Shown: positions 42,741-51,344 of the stretch, piece after piece
How positions within the stretch are numbered: the stretch's first letter is position 1
How the letters are laid out: every line of letters begins with the position of its first letter
NCBI GenBank assembly: GCA_910584945.1
Contig: CAJUDY010000013.1
Location: 11,380 to 75,379 of the forward strand
Origin: an uncultured Lachnospiraceae bacterium
GTDB taxonomy: Bacteria; Bacillota; Clostridia; Lachnospirales; Lachnospiraceae
Length of the DNA: 64,000 nucleotides
Direction: 5' to 3'
Position numbers and translations under genes: made by a program
Notes under the pieces: model-generated
What the model was told of the DNA's origin: nothing
Seen by the model: only the letters and a program-made list of their open reading frames with translations
Database searches by the model: none

Positions 42741-43181
42741 TCAGCCTTCAATCAGGATGGTCCTGCTTTCGTTGATCTGGGGCTTTGCGTCCTTCTTGGG
42801 AACGGTCAGCTTCAGAACGCCGTTTTCAAAAGCGGCGTGGATATCTTCCTGAGCGACGTCGTCGCCTACATAGAAGCTCCTCTGATAATGTCCGCTGTAC
42901 CGTTCCTGACGGATGTATCTGCTCTTTTCGTCTTTTTCCTCCTCGCTGTTCTGACGGGTGGCCTTGATGGTCAGATAACCGTCTTTTAATTCTGCGTTCA
43001 GGTCTTCCTTCCGGAAACCGGGCAGGTCCAGATCAATCTGGTAGTTGTCGCCGAGATCCTGTACGTCCGCCTTCATGGCCGGAACGCTGCCGATGCGGTT
43101 GGGCCGGTAGTAAGAAGAGTTCGCAAAATCCTCAAAAAAGTCGTCCATAAAGCTTCTTCCAAAAATATCAGTTAATAACAT
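42741..43181 (-). CDS. hsp20: Small heat-shock protein, Hsp20/alpha-crystallin family
   Basis: The 146-residue protein has the alpha-crystallin domain (VPAMKADVQDLGDNYQIDLDLPGFRKEDLNAEL, then YSGHYQRSFYVGDDVAQEDIHAAFENGVLKLTVPK) with the GVLKLTVPK signature and a C-terminal RTILIEG tail. It is an ATP-independent chaperone that holds unfolded proteins. ATG 43181 follows AAGGAGG. Expression is set by a CIRCE-overlapped promoter at 43252-43294, so HrcA control is expected, although hrcA, groESL and dnaK are not in this window. Confidence 0.95.
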   Translation of the reverse strand: MLLTDIFGRSFMDDFFEDFANSSYYRPNRIGSVPAMKADVQDLGDNYQIDLDLPGFRKEDLNAELKDGYLTIKATRQNSEEEKDEKSRYIRQERYSGHYQRSFYVGDDVAQEDIHAAFENGVLKLTVPKKDAKPQINESRTILIEG

Positions 43182-43251
43182 GATGCATACCTCCTTGTGT
43201 ATGGGGCGGATTCCCTTTTGGAAATCCGGTGTTGTTTTATTTGTTATATAT

Positions 43252-43294
43252 GTTATATAACAAAATATTAGCACTGTCAAGAGGTGAGTGCTAA
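43252..43294 (-). promoter_or_regulatory. CIRCE operator overlapping the hsp20 promoter
   Basis: TTAGCACTG (43268-43276), a 9-base spacer and GAGTGCTAA (43286-43294) match the HrcA-binding CIRCE element TTAGCACTC-N9-GAGTGCTAA with one change. On the minus strand the -35 TTGACA (43280-43275) lies inside it and the -10 TATAAC is 17 bases on (43257-43252). HrcA binding would therefore block polymerase directly. Confidence 0.93.
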
Positions 43295-43458
43295 TTTTTT
43301 GTGAAAAAAATGTGAAATCGGCGGAGATACGGGGTTTCTCGGTATCAGGATTTCCGTAAGAGCCTGATCTTATGACAATTTTATGATAAATCCAAAAAGA
43401 AAATACGGATTGAGAGTTTGTTTCTTTTCATGTGCCGATAACAATATATTAAAATCTG

Positions 43459-43487
43459 TTGTTTAGCAAAATTTTTATTGTTATAAT
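43459..43487 (+). promoter_or_regulatory. Promoter of the second sigma factor operon
   Basis: TTGTTT, a 17-base spacer and TATAAT form a housekeeping-type promoter about 100 bases before the sigma gene. The rest of the 43295-43585 gap is AT-rich with no gene. Confidence 0.6.
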
Positions 43488-43585
43488 ACAGATAAACATG
43501 CAACATTTTTGCAATCCTTTTCACTCTATATAAATATAGAAATGCATTTCGATTCCGGAAGAGGAATGGGGAGTGAGGTGGAGGA

Positions 43586-44071
43586 ATGGAACGCTTTATG
43601 GAACTGTACCAGGAGGTATACAAGGACCTGTACCGGCTGGCCTATTACTATATGGGCAACGGGGAGGATGCACAGGACATGGTCCAGGATACCGTGCTGG
43701 CCGCTTATGCACATTTTCATAAATTAAAGCAGGAATCCTCCTTTCGCCCATGGATCTTCCGGATTCTGGTGAACCAGTGCAAAAGCAGCTTAAAGAAGCG
43801 GGGGAGGCGAACGCTTTTTCTGGAAGACCTTAAGGATCTGGACCCGGAAAAGACGACAGAGCTGTCTTCTCAGACGGAGGTTCTGGAGCTTTTGAACACT
43901 CTGGGGGAGGAAGAGCGGCTGATCGTGGTCCTGACCGTATTCGGGGGCTATAAGGGCGAGGAGATCGCCCGGATGCTGAACCGGAAGCACAGCACCGTTC
44001 GTTCTAAGTATCAGAGGGCTCTGAAAAAACTGAGACAAGAGCTGGAGCGGGAAAAGGAGATGCAAAGATGA
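43586..44071 (+). CDS. ECF-type sigma factor (SigW-like)
   Basis: The 161-residue protein has region 2 (LYRLAYYYMGNGEDAQDMVQDTVLAAY, FRPWIFRILVNQCKS) and region 4 (LGEEERLIVVLTVFGGYKGEEIARMLNRKHSTVRSKYQRALKKL). The GTG/ATG region at 43586 follows GAGGTGGAGG. Its stop overlaps the ATG of the next gene (ATGA), implying translational coupling with its partner. It is a different type from the sigma factor at 29199-29702. Confidence 0.93.
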   Translation: MERFMELYQEVYKDLYRLAYYYMGNGEDAQDMVQDTVLAAYAHFHKLKQESSFRPWIFRILVNQCKSSLKKRGRRTLFLEDLKDLDPEKTTELSSQTEVLELLNTLGEEERLIVVLTVFGGYKGEEIARMLNRKHSTVRSKYQRALKKLRQELEREKEMQR

Positions 44072-46155
44072 CAGAAAAGAAAATCGAAGAATTCCTTCGG
44101 GAAAAAGGCGGGGAACTTCCCATCCCGGAAGAGGTTTCTCCCAAGCGGATGGAGCAGGTACTGAGAGCGCAGAGAAAACGGGGTCTTCAAAAATTCTTCC
44201 GATATGCCTCATGGGCGGCGGCAGCCTGTTTCTTCCTGATCGTCGGAATATTGCTCGATATACAGAAGAGGGAGTTTTTTCCGGAGGAGGCTGGGTCTGT
44301 GCAGATGGGAAAAAGGCAGGAGATCAGAGAAAACCAGACATTTGCAGAGGCGTCGGAGGAAGAACAGGAGCTTCTGGACCTGCCGGATCAGACCTACGAG
44401 GAGATCTACGCCTGCCTGTCTGAACACTGGAAGGCGCAGGATGCTCTGTCCAGAGGAGGCGTCAAAGAGGAAATGGGTCTTTTCAGGGAAGCGGAGGACC
44501 TGGCAGACGCGGAGCAGAAGCTTGCGGCCTCTCCCGAAGCCTTCGGTCAGACCAACCGGCAGGTGCAGACCGTGGACGAGGCGGACCGGATCAAAAATGA
44601 CGGACGATACCTGTACCAGATCGCCAGAAAGGCCATAAAAAAGGAGAATGAAAGCGAAAGCATACAAACGGGGATTCAGATCCTGGACACGAAGGACGGC
44701 TTAAAGGAGACGGCATTTCTTGCGGGATTGGAAGGACTGGAAGAGTTTTATCTGTGGAAGGATCGACTGATCACCATTCAAAATAAATATTATGGTCTGC
44801 CCTGCGCCGAGCCGGCCGCAAAAAAGGGCGCTTATGTGGAAGACATGGCTTTTCTGGAGCAGGGCTATCATGAGATCAGCATCTATCAGGTGACGGATAA
44901 GAGCCGTCCCAGGAAGGAGAAAACCTTCACTCTTCAGGGAACTTACGAAAGCTCCCGGGTGTCCGACGGATATTTTTATGGGATCAGCCGCTTTACGGCC
45001 AGGCCCGGGTCCGGGGAGCAGGATTACGACGCGTATATTCCTTCTGTGGACGGAAAGAGAATGGAGGCGGACCGGATTTACTGCCCGCCGGAGGCCGGCG
45101 GAAGCGATTATCTGGTGCTGGTGTCCATTGATCTGTCAGATCCCTCCGCCCTTGCGGACAGCCGTGCGCTGCTTGCGGGGTCCGGTACTTATTATGTAAA
45201 CGAGAGTCACATCTATGCCGCCTGGTATCAGTCGGTTTATGAACAGGAACCTCAAAGAGAAGGAACGATACAAGACCGGACCAGACTTCTGAAGTTCTCC
45301 TATCAAAAAGGGCGCTTCTACGCCCAAGCAGAGGGGGAGATTCCCGGAAGGCTGAACAATAGCTTTTCTATGGACGAATATCAGGGAAATCTTCGGGCGG
45401 CAGTGACCGTGCAGGAATACCAGGCGAAGGAAGTGATCGACGACCGGACGGGAGAGAGGATTGGCTTTGATTATGGAGAAAGTGCACAAAGCAACGCCCT
45501 TTACATCTTAAATCCATCTCTGGAGCTGGAGGGAAAAGTGGAGGGTCTGGCGAAGGGAGAGACCATTCGCTCCGCCCGTTTCTTTGGAGAGACCGGTTAC
45601 CTCGTTACCTTCCGACAGACCGATCCGCTCTTTGCCGTCGACCTGTCCGACCCGGAGCATCCGGAGGTGCTGGGAGAGCTGAAAGTCAGCGGGTTTTCGG
45701 AATATCTTCATATTTATGGAGAAAACCGGCTTTTGGGGATTGGGATGGAAGCGGATGAAGAGACCGGCGTGCAGCAGGGCATGAAACTGTCCATGTTCGA
45801 CATTTCAGACCCGACAGAGTTAAAAGAAGTGTCAAGATTGCCCCTTGTGAAATATCATTACAGTGAAGCGCTCTATGAGCACCGGGCGGTGCTCATAGAC
45901 ACAGAAGAAAATATCATTGGTTTTGAAGCGGAGGGCAGCGACCGGGGAGAATTCTGGAAGGATTACCTTCTGTTCTCCTATGAAGAGGAAGGGTTTGCAG
46001 AGACTCTGAAGATAGAGACCAGGCGCGGAGAAGATGACTACTGCCGCACCCGGGGAACCTTCATCGGCGATACCTTCTACCTTCTCTTTGAAGACGGGGC
46101 TGCCCGCGCTTATGACCGGGAGACCGGAGCGCTGAAGGAAGAGCTGTCACTTTGA
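44068..46155 (+). CDS. Membrane-anchored beta-propeller protein, probable anti-sigma partner
   Basis: The 695-residue protein has an N-terminal cytoplasmic stretch of about 50 residues, one membrane helix (about 51-66, AAAACFFLIVGILL) and a long extracellular part. The part after about residue 155 matches the Beta_propel family (PF09826): QVQTVDEADRIKNDGRYLYQI, then repeated blade motifs such as FAVDLSDPEHPEVLGELKV and MFDISDPTELKEVSRL. The coupled position behind an ECF sigma gene and the short N-terminal cytoplasmic tail suggest an anti-sigma or signal sensor role. It ends in a 9-base convergent overlap with the glucosidase gene. Confidence 0.82.
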   Translation: MTEKKIEEFLREKGGELPIPEEVSPKRMEQVLRAQRKRGLQKFFRYASWAAAACFFLIVGILLDIQKREFFPEEAGSVQMGKRQEIRENQTFAEASEEEQELLDLPDQTYEEIYACLSEHWKAQDALSRGGVKEEMGLFREAEDLADAEQKLAASPEAFGQTNRQVQTVDEADRIKNDGRYLYQIARKAIKKENESESIQTGIQILDTKDGLKETAFLAGLEGLEEFYLWKDRLITIQNKYYGLPCAEPAAKKGAYVEDMAFLEQGYHEISIYQVTDKSRPRKEKTFTLQGTYESSRVSDGYFYGISRFTARPGSGEQDYDAYIPSVDGKRMEADRIYCPPEAGGSDYLVLVSIDLSDPSALADSRALLAGSGTYYVNESHIYAAWYQSVYEQEPQREGTIQDRTRLLKFSYQKGRFYAQAEGEIPGRLNNSFSMDEYQGNLRAAVTVQEYQAKEVIDDRTGERIGFDYGESAQSNALYILNPSLELEGKVEGLAKGETIRSARFFGETGYLVTFRQTDPLFAVDLSDPEHPEVLGELKVSGFSEYLHIYGENRLLGIGMEADEETGVQQGMKLSMFDISDPTELKEVSRLPLVKYHYSEALYEHRAVLIDTEENIIGFEAEGSDRGEFWKDYLLFSYEEEGFAETLKIETRRGEDDYCRTRGTFIGDTFYLLFEDGAARAYDRETGALKEELSL

Positions 46156-47829
46156 CGCCTGAAGGAAGACGATAGTCTCATAGGGCGAAAGCTCCATGCG
46201 GACTTCCGCTGCAGGGCGGTCATAGTTGCCGATCAGCCTTGTAAGCTTCCGGGGCGAAAACCCTTCCGGGAGCGAGAAGTCCTTTGCCTGATCAGAGAAG
46301 TTGCAGACGACCAGGAGCTTTTCGCCGTCGAGCTCGCGGGTGTAGACGTAGAGCGCCGGGTCCTCCGGAAGCAGAAGCGTATAGTTTCCGTAGACGATGA
46401 TCTCGTGCTCTTTTCTTAAGCGGATCAGCTTCTGATAGTAGTGGAAGACGGAAGTCTCTCGGGACAGCTGCTCTTTGGCGTTGATCTTCGGGTAATTGGG
46501 ATTGACCATGATCCAGGGGGCGCCTTCCGTGAAGCCGGCATTTTTTTCGTCGTTCCACTGCATGGGCGTTCTGGCGTTGTCCCGGCTCTTGCAGCACAGA
46601 TAACGCATCATGTCTTCGGGGGTGATCCGGCCGCGTTCCACGTATTCGTGGTAGGCATTGATGCTCTCGATATCCCGGAAATCCTCAAGGGAGGAGAAGG
46701 GGACATTGGTCATCCCCAGTTCTTCGCCCTGGTAGATATAAGGGGTACCCTGCATCATGTGAAGACAGGTCGCCAGCATCTTGGCAGAGATCTCCCGGTA
46801 AGCATCGCCGTCATTGCCGAGTCTTGACAGGATGCGGGGCTGGTCGTGATTGCACCAGTATAGGCTGTTCCAGGCCTTTTCGTGCAGCTGCGTCTGCCAT
46901 TTGGATAGGGTCTGCTTTAATTCTACAAGATCAATCTTCCGGTCGTTCCACTTGAAGGTTTCCCCGCCGTCCAGGTTCATGTGCTCGAACTGAAAGACCA
47001 TATTCAGCTCCCTGCTGTCCAGATTGGCATAACGCCGGGCCTCTTCCACGGTCACGCCGGCGCACTCGCCCACGGTCAGAAGATCATACCTGGAGAGGAC
47101 CTCCCGGTTCATCTCCTGAAGATATTCATGTACCCGGGGCCCGTTGTATACATAAGGACCGTAGTCCCCATATCCGTTCTCTTTCAATTCTCCGTCGGGA
47201 TAGGCCGGGTCCTTGGAGATCATGCTGATCACGTCCATGCGGAATCCGTCGATGCCTTTTTGACACCACCAGTCCATCATCTCATACACCGCCCGGCGGA
47301 CGCGCTCGTTCTCCCAGTTCAGATCCGGCTGCTTTGGGGAAAACAGATGCAGAAAATACATGTCGGTGGCTTCGTCGTACTTCCAGGCAGAGCCCCCGAA
47401 GCAGGAACTCCAGTTGTTGGGTTCTCTGCCGTCTTTTCCTTCTTTCCAGATATAATAATCCCGATAAGGATTGTCCTTGGACTTCCGGCTCTCCACGAAC
47501 CAGGGATGCTCGTCGGAGGTGTGGTTGACCACCAGATCCATGACGATGCGGATGCCCAGCTCGTGGGCTCTGGCGAGCATTCGGTCAAAATCCTCCATGG
47601 TGCCGAACTCTTTCATAATACCCTGGTAGTTGCTGATGTCGTAGCCGTTGTCGTCATTGGGGGATTCGTACACCGGAGAGAGCCAGATGACGTCAATCCC
47701 CAGTTCCTTCAGATAATCCAGCTTCTCCGTAATTCCGTTCAGATCCCCGATTCCGTCTCCATTGCTGTCTTTGAAGCTTCTGGGATAGATCTGATACACA
47801 ACACTTTCCTTCCACCATGTCTTTTTCAT
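46147..47829 (-). CDS. Oligo-1,6-glucosidase / alpha-glucosidase (GH13)
   Basis: The 560-residue protein has the GH13 (beta/alpha)8 fold: WWKESVVYQIYPRSFKDSNGDGIGDLNGI at the start, MDLVVNHTSDEHPWF, GIDGFRMDVI with the nucleophile Asp, TVGEC with the acid/base Glu, and CNHDQPR with the third carboxylate. The QIYPRSF and short-domain layout place it with GH13 subfamily 31 enzymes that cleave alpha-1,6 or alpha-1,4 glucosides of isomaltose, panose or sucrose type. It is cytoplasmic (no signal peptide). ATG 47829 follows AAGG. No transporter gene is adjacent. Confidence 0.93.
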   Translation of the reverse strand: MKKTWWKESVVYQIYPRSFKDSNGDGIGDLNGITEKLDYLKELGIDVIWLSPVYESPNDDNGYDISNYQGIMKEFGTMEDFDRMLARAHELGIRIVMDLVVNHTSDEHPWFVESRKSKDNPYRDYYIWKEGKDGREPNNWSSCFGGSAWKYDEATDMYFLHLFSPKQPDLNWENERVRRAVYEMMDWWCQKGIDGFRMDVISMISKDPAYPDGELKENGYGDYGPYVYNGPRVHEYLQEMNREVLSRYDLLTVGECAGVTVEEARRYANLDSRELNMVFQFEHMNLDGGETFKWNDRKIDLVELKQTLSKWQTQLHEKAWNSLYWCNHDQPRILSRLGNDGDAYREISAKMLATCLHMMQGTPYIYQGEELGMTNVPFSSLEDFRDIESINAYHEYVERGRITPEDMMRYLCCKSRDNARTPMQWNDEKNAGFTEGAPWIMVNPNYPKINAKEQLSRETSVFHYYQKLIRLRKEHEIIVYGNYTLLLPEDPALYVYTRELDGEKLLVVCNFSDQAKDFSLPEGFSPRKLTRLIGNYDRPAAEVRMELSPYETIVFLQASK

Positions 47830-47907
47830 ATCCTTACCTGCCTTTCTGTGAACAGTTACGGATATTTTATAATAAAAGAATGGGAAGTGCAACCGGTTTA
47901 AGATAAT

Positions 47908-48990
47908 TTACAGGCCCTCTACCACGATATCTCCATTTTCGCAGAAGATCTTCACCGTCTTCTCCCCTGCGCCGTCGGAGCGGTAGGATACTTCATTATC
48001 GTCGTCGCCGCTTGAGATGGAGCGGCCGTCCAGACGGATAAAGCCGTACTCGGTGTGCAAGTCATATCCGTAGGCGGCGGGATCATCCGGAAGCTGGATG
48101 TGGACATTTCCGTATTCGTTCTCGATGCGGGTACTGGTATAATCCAGCCGGTCGGCAAGAAAAGAGCCGCTGTCCTGATCGACTGTGAAGTCGTCTCCAG
48201 ACGCTTCATTTACCAGGATATCACCATAGTCGTTTCGGATGTGGAACTGTTTTGCCTGTATCGTGCCCAGAGAAAGATAACTGCTGGAGGCGTCGAGGGA
48301 CAGGTCATCTCCGGTGTATGCCTGGACGGTCAAATCTCCGTATTCATTCCGGAGCTTTGCGCTGCCTGCTTCCAGGGTTCCGGCCGAAAAGTCGCCGCTT
48401 GACATGGAGAGACTGAATTCCTGGCCAGTAAAGTCGTTTAACGAGACATCTCCATACTGGTTGGTTATCTGCAAAGTATCGGACCTGAGATCAGGAAGCT
48501 TCAGGTCGCCGGACTCCATCCGGATGCTGACGTCCGAAAAAGCATGATCCGCCGGAAATTCTATCTTTACATAATAAGGTCCCGGTTCCGGCTCCCTGGC
48601 GTAAGAGGAATTGGGGGCGGTATAGAAAAACCAGATCCTCGGATCGTTTTGGAGAGGACCATCCTCAAAGGTAAGTCTGCCGTTCTCCACCTGACAGGAC
48701 GGCGTCTCGCTGGCGCCGGTGATACGGTACTCCACGGCATAACGGTCCGAGGGGACAAGGATCACATCCGCATAATGAACATTCAGCTCCATGGAGTCGA
48801 AGGCCGTGAGTTCCAGCGTATCCTGAAAGACTTCCGCGGCATGTTCGGCGCTTTCCCGGGAGCTGTGAACGCCGGTTTTGTCCAGATAAAATCCCGGGAT
48901 TCCGCCGAGCATGATGCCTGCCGTGCTGAGGAGAGTTCCCAGCAGGAAGCAGGACAGAGACAAAAGCAGCCATGTTTTCTTACTTTTCAT
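47908..48990 (-). CDS. DUF4097 beta-strand-repeat envelope protein
   Basis: The 360-residue protein begins with a membrane helix (KTWLLLSLSCFLLGTLLSTAGIMLG). The rest is a run of beta-strand repeats such as LQITNQYGDVSLNDFTGQEFSLSMSSGDF and FHIRNDYGDILVNEASGDDFTVDQDSGSF, each about 42 residues, as in DUF4097 beta-helix proteins. It is probably anchored with the repeats outside. Start at 48990 has AAGGTGG. It overlaps the end of the DUF1700 gene, which is translated just before it. Confidence 0.85.
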   Translation of the reverse strand: MKSKKTWLLLSLSCFLLGTLLSTAGIMLGGIPGFYLDKTGVHSSRESAEHAAEVFQDTLELTAFDSMELNVHYADVILVPSDRYAVEYRITGASETPSCQVENGRLTFEDGPLQNDPRIWFFYTAPNSSYAREPEPGPYYVKIEFPADHAFSDVSIRMESGDLKLPDLRSDTLQITNQYGDVSLNDFTGQEFSLSMSSGDFSAGTLEAGSAKLRNEYGDLTVQAYTGDDLSLDASSSYLSLGTIQAKQFHIRNDYGDILVNEASGDDFTVDQDSGSFLADRLDYTSTRIENEYGNVHIQLPDDPAAYGYDLHTEYGFIRLDGRSISSGDDDNEVSYRSDGAGEKTVKIFCENGDIVVEGL

Positions 48991-49570
48991 AACGTCTACC
49001 ACCTTTCACGATTGTTCCAAATAAATAGGTCATTCCGCGCAGGCACCATTTTCCCAAGAGGGAGCTGAGCATGGTAAAAAGAATGCCGCATCCAAGAAGG
49101 ACCAGTCCGAGTCCTGCCGTGGCCAGACCGTCCGCAAAGGCCGTAAACATCAGCCAGACGCCCACAAGGATGCAGGGCAGGGCGGAGACGGCCAGAGAGA
49201 CCGCCACCAGGAAGAGGGAGGCCAGCAGGGAGACCACGACCAGAACCATGGAGAGAATCACTATGCCAAAAGCCAGCGCCAGCGGCAGAGCAACAGGGGC
49301 GGCGAAGATGGCCAGAATACCGATCCACAGAGCGGAAAAGCTTCTGCGCACTCCTTTTGCCGGTTCCGCGGCGTTCTCCACGGCAAAATCCCGGATGATC
49401 TGGTCTGCCGCCAGCTCCGGACTCCCCAGGTCCTCGATGGCCTGGGCTTCTTGCTCCGGCCCCGCCTCCTCAAAATATTCCGTAAAATAGGCGACCGCCC
49501 GGTCATAATCTTCCCTGGGAAGTCTTTTCAGCCGGTGTTTCAGGCGTTCCATATAGATTTCTCTGTTCAT
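48980..49570 (-). CDS. DUF1700 (HAAS-domain) membrane protein
   Basis: The 196-residue protein opens with an HAAS-type helical domain (MERLKHRLKRLPREDYDRAVAYFTEYFEEAG, LGSPELAADQII) and continues with four or five hydrophobic helices. DUF1700 proteins typically pair with a PadR regulator and a DUF4097 protein, as here. ATG 49570 overlaps the PadR stop (ATGA), and its own end overlaps the DUF4097 gene by 11 bases. Confidence 0.9.
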   Translation of the reverse strand: MNREIYMERLKHRLKRLPREDYDRAVAYFTEYFEEAGPEQEAQAIEDLGSPELAADQIIRDFAVENAAEPAKGVRRSFSALWIGILAIFAAPVALPLALAFGIVILSMVLVVVSLLASLFLVAVSLAVSALPCILVGVWLMFTAFADGLATAGLGLVLLGCGILFTMLSSLLGKWCLRGMTYLFGTIVKGGRRYEK

Positions 49571-49884
49571 TCTTCGCTGCCTCCTTCTATAATCTGATCC
49601 ACAGCCTCTTTGTAGAGCTTCCATTCCTCCATCAGAGTCCGGCATCGCTGTCGGCCTGCGTCTGTGATCTGATAGTATCTCCTGTTCCTTCCCTGGAAAG
49701 GCTGGTCGTAGACGGTCAGAAAACCCTGCTCCTGCAGCCTTTTTAGGATGGGGTAAAGGGTGGAGTCCTTGGCGCCCGAGACTTTTTTGATTTTCTGGCT
49801 CAGCTGATATCCATAAGAATCCCCTTTGGCGGTAATCGAAAGGCTCAGCAGATCGAACATGGGGGTGTTCATGGGAAATATCAT
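49567..49884 (-). CDS. PadR-family transcriptional regulator
   Basis: The 105-residue protein is a PadR winged helix: FDLLSLSITAKGDSYGYQLSQKIKK, STLYPILKRLQEQGFLTVYD and the wing NRRYYQITDAGRQR, with a C-terminal dimerisation helix. It begins MIFPMN at 49884 or at 49872. It likely represses its own operon, PadR-DUF1700-DUF4097, through the palindromic region at 49920-49948. Confidence 0.93.
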   Translation of the reverse strand: MIFPMNTPMFDLLSLSITAKGDSYGYQLSQKIKKVSGAKDSTLYPILKRLQEQGFLTVYDQPFQGRNRRYYQITDAGRQRCRTLMEEWKLYKEAVDQIIEGGSEE

Positions 49885-49919
49885 CTTTTTCTCTCCTTTC
49901 GTATGTTTTATTTTTTCAT

Positions 49920-49948
49920 ATTATATGATATATAATATATGTTGTCAA
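49920..49948 (-). promoter_or_regulatory. Promoter of the PadR operon with palindromic spacer
   Basis: On the minus strand a perfect TTGACA (49948-49943), 17-base spacer and TATAAT (49925-49920). The spacer and -10 form an ATAT-rich palindrome (ATATGATATATAATATATG), a likely PadR operator. Confidence 0.8.
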
Positions 49949-50017
49949 TCCATATGTATTTAAATTATCTATTTTGGAAGGAACAATAGTTGTTTTACGG
50001 AGGGAAATATGATAAAA

Positions 50018-50056
50018 TATCGACAAATATAGAATTGGATTCTAAATTTGTCGATA
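50018..50056. repeat. Long imperfect palindrome upstream of the AAA ATPase gene
   Basis: Two arms, TATCGACAAATATAGAAT and ATTCTAAATTTGTCGATA, pair with one mismatch around a 3-base centre, 20 bases before the ATPase start. The size and symmetry suit an operator bound by a dimer or tetramer, or an RNA hairpin that covers the 5' leader. It has no T-run. Confidence 0.8.
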
Positions 50057-50075
50057 AAGGAAAAGCAGGAGATCT

Positions 50076-51335
50076 ATGGAGTATATCAGACGAACATTAG
50101 AAGAGAGGCTGAAAAGATACGCCCAGACCTACAAAGCGGTATTGGTGACAGGCCCAAGACAGGTTGGCAAGTCAACACTGTTGAAAAAGGTATTTCCGGA
50201 AAGGGCGTATGTGTCTTTGGACGATCCTTTTCTGGAAGAACAGGCAAAGGAGAGCGGAGACCTTTTTTTGATGCTCAATCCGCCTCCGGTGACGATCGAT
50301 GAAGTGCAGCGGGCGGAAGCGCTGTTTCGCTATATCAAGCTTCATTGCGATGAGAGCGAAGAGACGGGGCTTTTTTGCCTGTCAGGCTCCCGGCAGTTTC
50401 ATCTGATGCACAATGTGTCAGAGACCTTGTCCGGGAGGATTGGCATTCTGGAGCTTGCGGGTTTGTCCCTGCGGGAGATCATGGGAGACCCCTTTGCGGA
50501 ACATTTTCTCCCCACAACGGAGTATCTGCTTCGGCGTCAGAAGACCGTTAAAAAGCCGGAGCATCTATGGGCGGTCATACACAGAGGAAGCTATCCGGAA
50601 CTGTCCGCGACGCAAAGGGAATGGGCGGCGTTTTATGCGGATTATGTAAAGACCTATATAGAAAGAGATGTGCGTCAACTGACCGCGGTACAGGATTTAG
50701 ACATCTTTCGTCGCTTTATGATCGCGGCGGCGGCGCGGACCGGAGAAGTATTGAACTACTCTCACATAGCGGAAGAGGTGGGGAAGGACGTCTCCACTGT
50801 GAAAAAGTGGTTTTCTATTCTGGAGGCGTCGGGGATCATCTATCTTCTGGAGCCATATACGGCCAATGCGCTGAAAAAAGCCATCCGGACGCCGAAGCTC
50901 TACTTTCGGGATACCGGACTGGTATGCTATCTTACCAGATGGCTGACGCCGGAGACGCTGGCGTACGGCGCTATGAGCGGGCATATTTTTGAGACTTTTG
51001 TGATTTCGGAGATTTTAAAATCTTTTTCCGATGAAGGGGTGGATTATCGCTACTGCGTATCCTACTATCGCGGGAGGGACAAAAAGAAGTCCGGAAAAGA
51101 CGGGATTCTGACAGAGACAGAAAGCGAGATTGATATCATTATAGAAGAAAATGGGATATTATATCCGGTTGAGATTAAGAAAAGTTCAAAAGTGACAGCG
51201 GATATGGCTTCTGCATTCCCGGTTCTGGATAAGGTAGAAGACAAAAAGCGGGGGATGGGGGCGGTCGTCTGTATGTGTCCCCAGCCTGGAAGACTGGGGG
51301 AGAATCTGTTGGAGATCCCCGTCTGGTATTTATAG
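50076..51335 (+). CDS. AAA ATPase with DUF4143 domain
   Basis: The 419-residue protein has an AAA_14 domain with Walker A GPRQVGKST (residues about 26-34), Walker B-like PPVTIDEVQRAEALF and sensor LSGSRQFHLM, then a winged-helix region (YSHIAEEVGKDVSTVKKWFSILEASGIIYLLEPY) and a C-terminal DUF4143 nuclease-like domain with PVEIKKSS. Such proteins are widespread, often solitary, and of unknown role. ATG 50076 follows GCAGGAG. The gene is preceded by a large palindrome and sits between the PadR module and an unrelated DUF4230 gene. Confidence 0.92.
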   Translation: MEYIRRTLEERLKRYAQTYKAVLVTGPRQVGKSTLLKKVFPERAYVSLDDPFLEEQAKESGDLFLMLNPPPVTIDEVQRAEALFRYIKLHCDESEETGLFCLSGSRQFHLMHNVSETLSGRIGILELAGLSLREIMGDPFAEHFLPTTEYLLRRQKTVKKPEHLWAVIHRGSYPELSATQREWAAFYADYVKTYIERDVRQLTAVQDLDIFRRFMIAAAARTGEVLNYSHIAEEVGKDVSTVKKWFSILEASGIIYLLEPYTANALKKAIRTPKLYFRDTGLVCYLTRWLTPETLAYGAMSGHIFETFVISEILKSFSDEGVDYRYCVSYYRGRDKKKSGKDGILTETESEIDIIIEENGILYPVEIKKSSKVTADMASAFPVLDKVEDKKRGMGAVVCMCPQPGRLGENLLEIPVWYL

Positions 51336-51344
51336 GAGGAGAAG

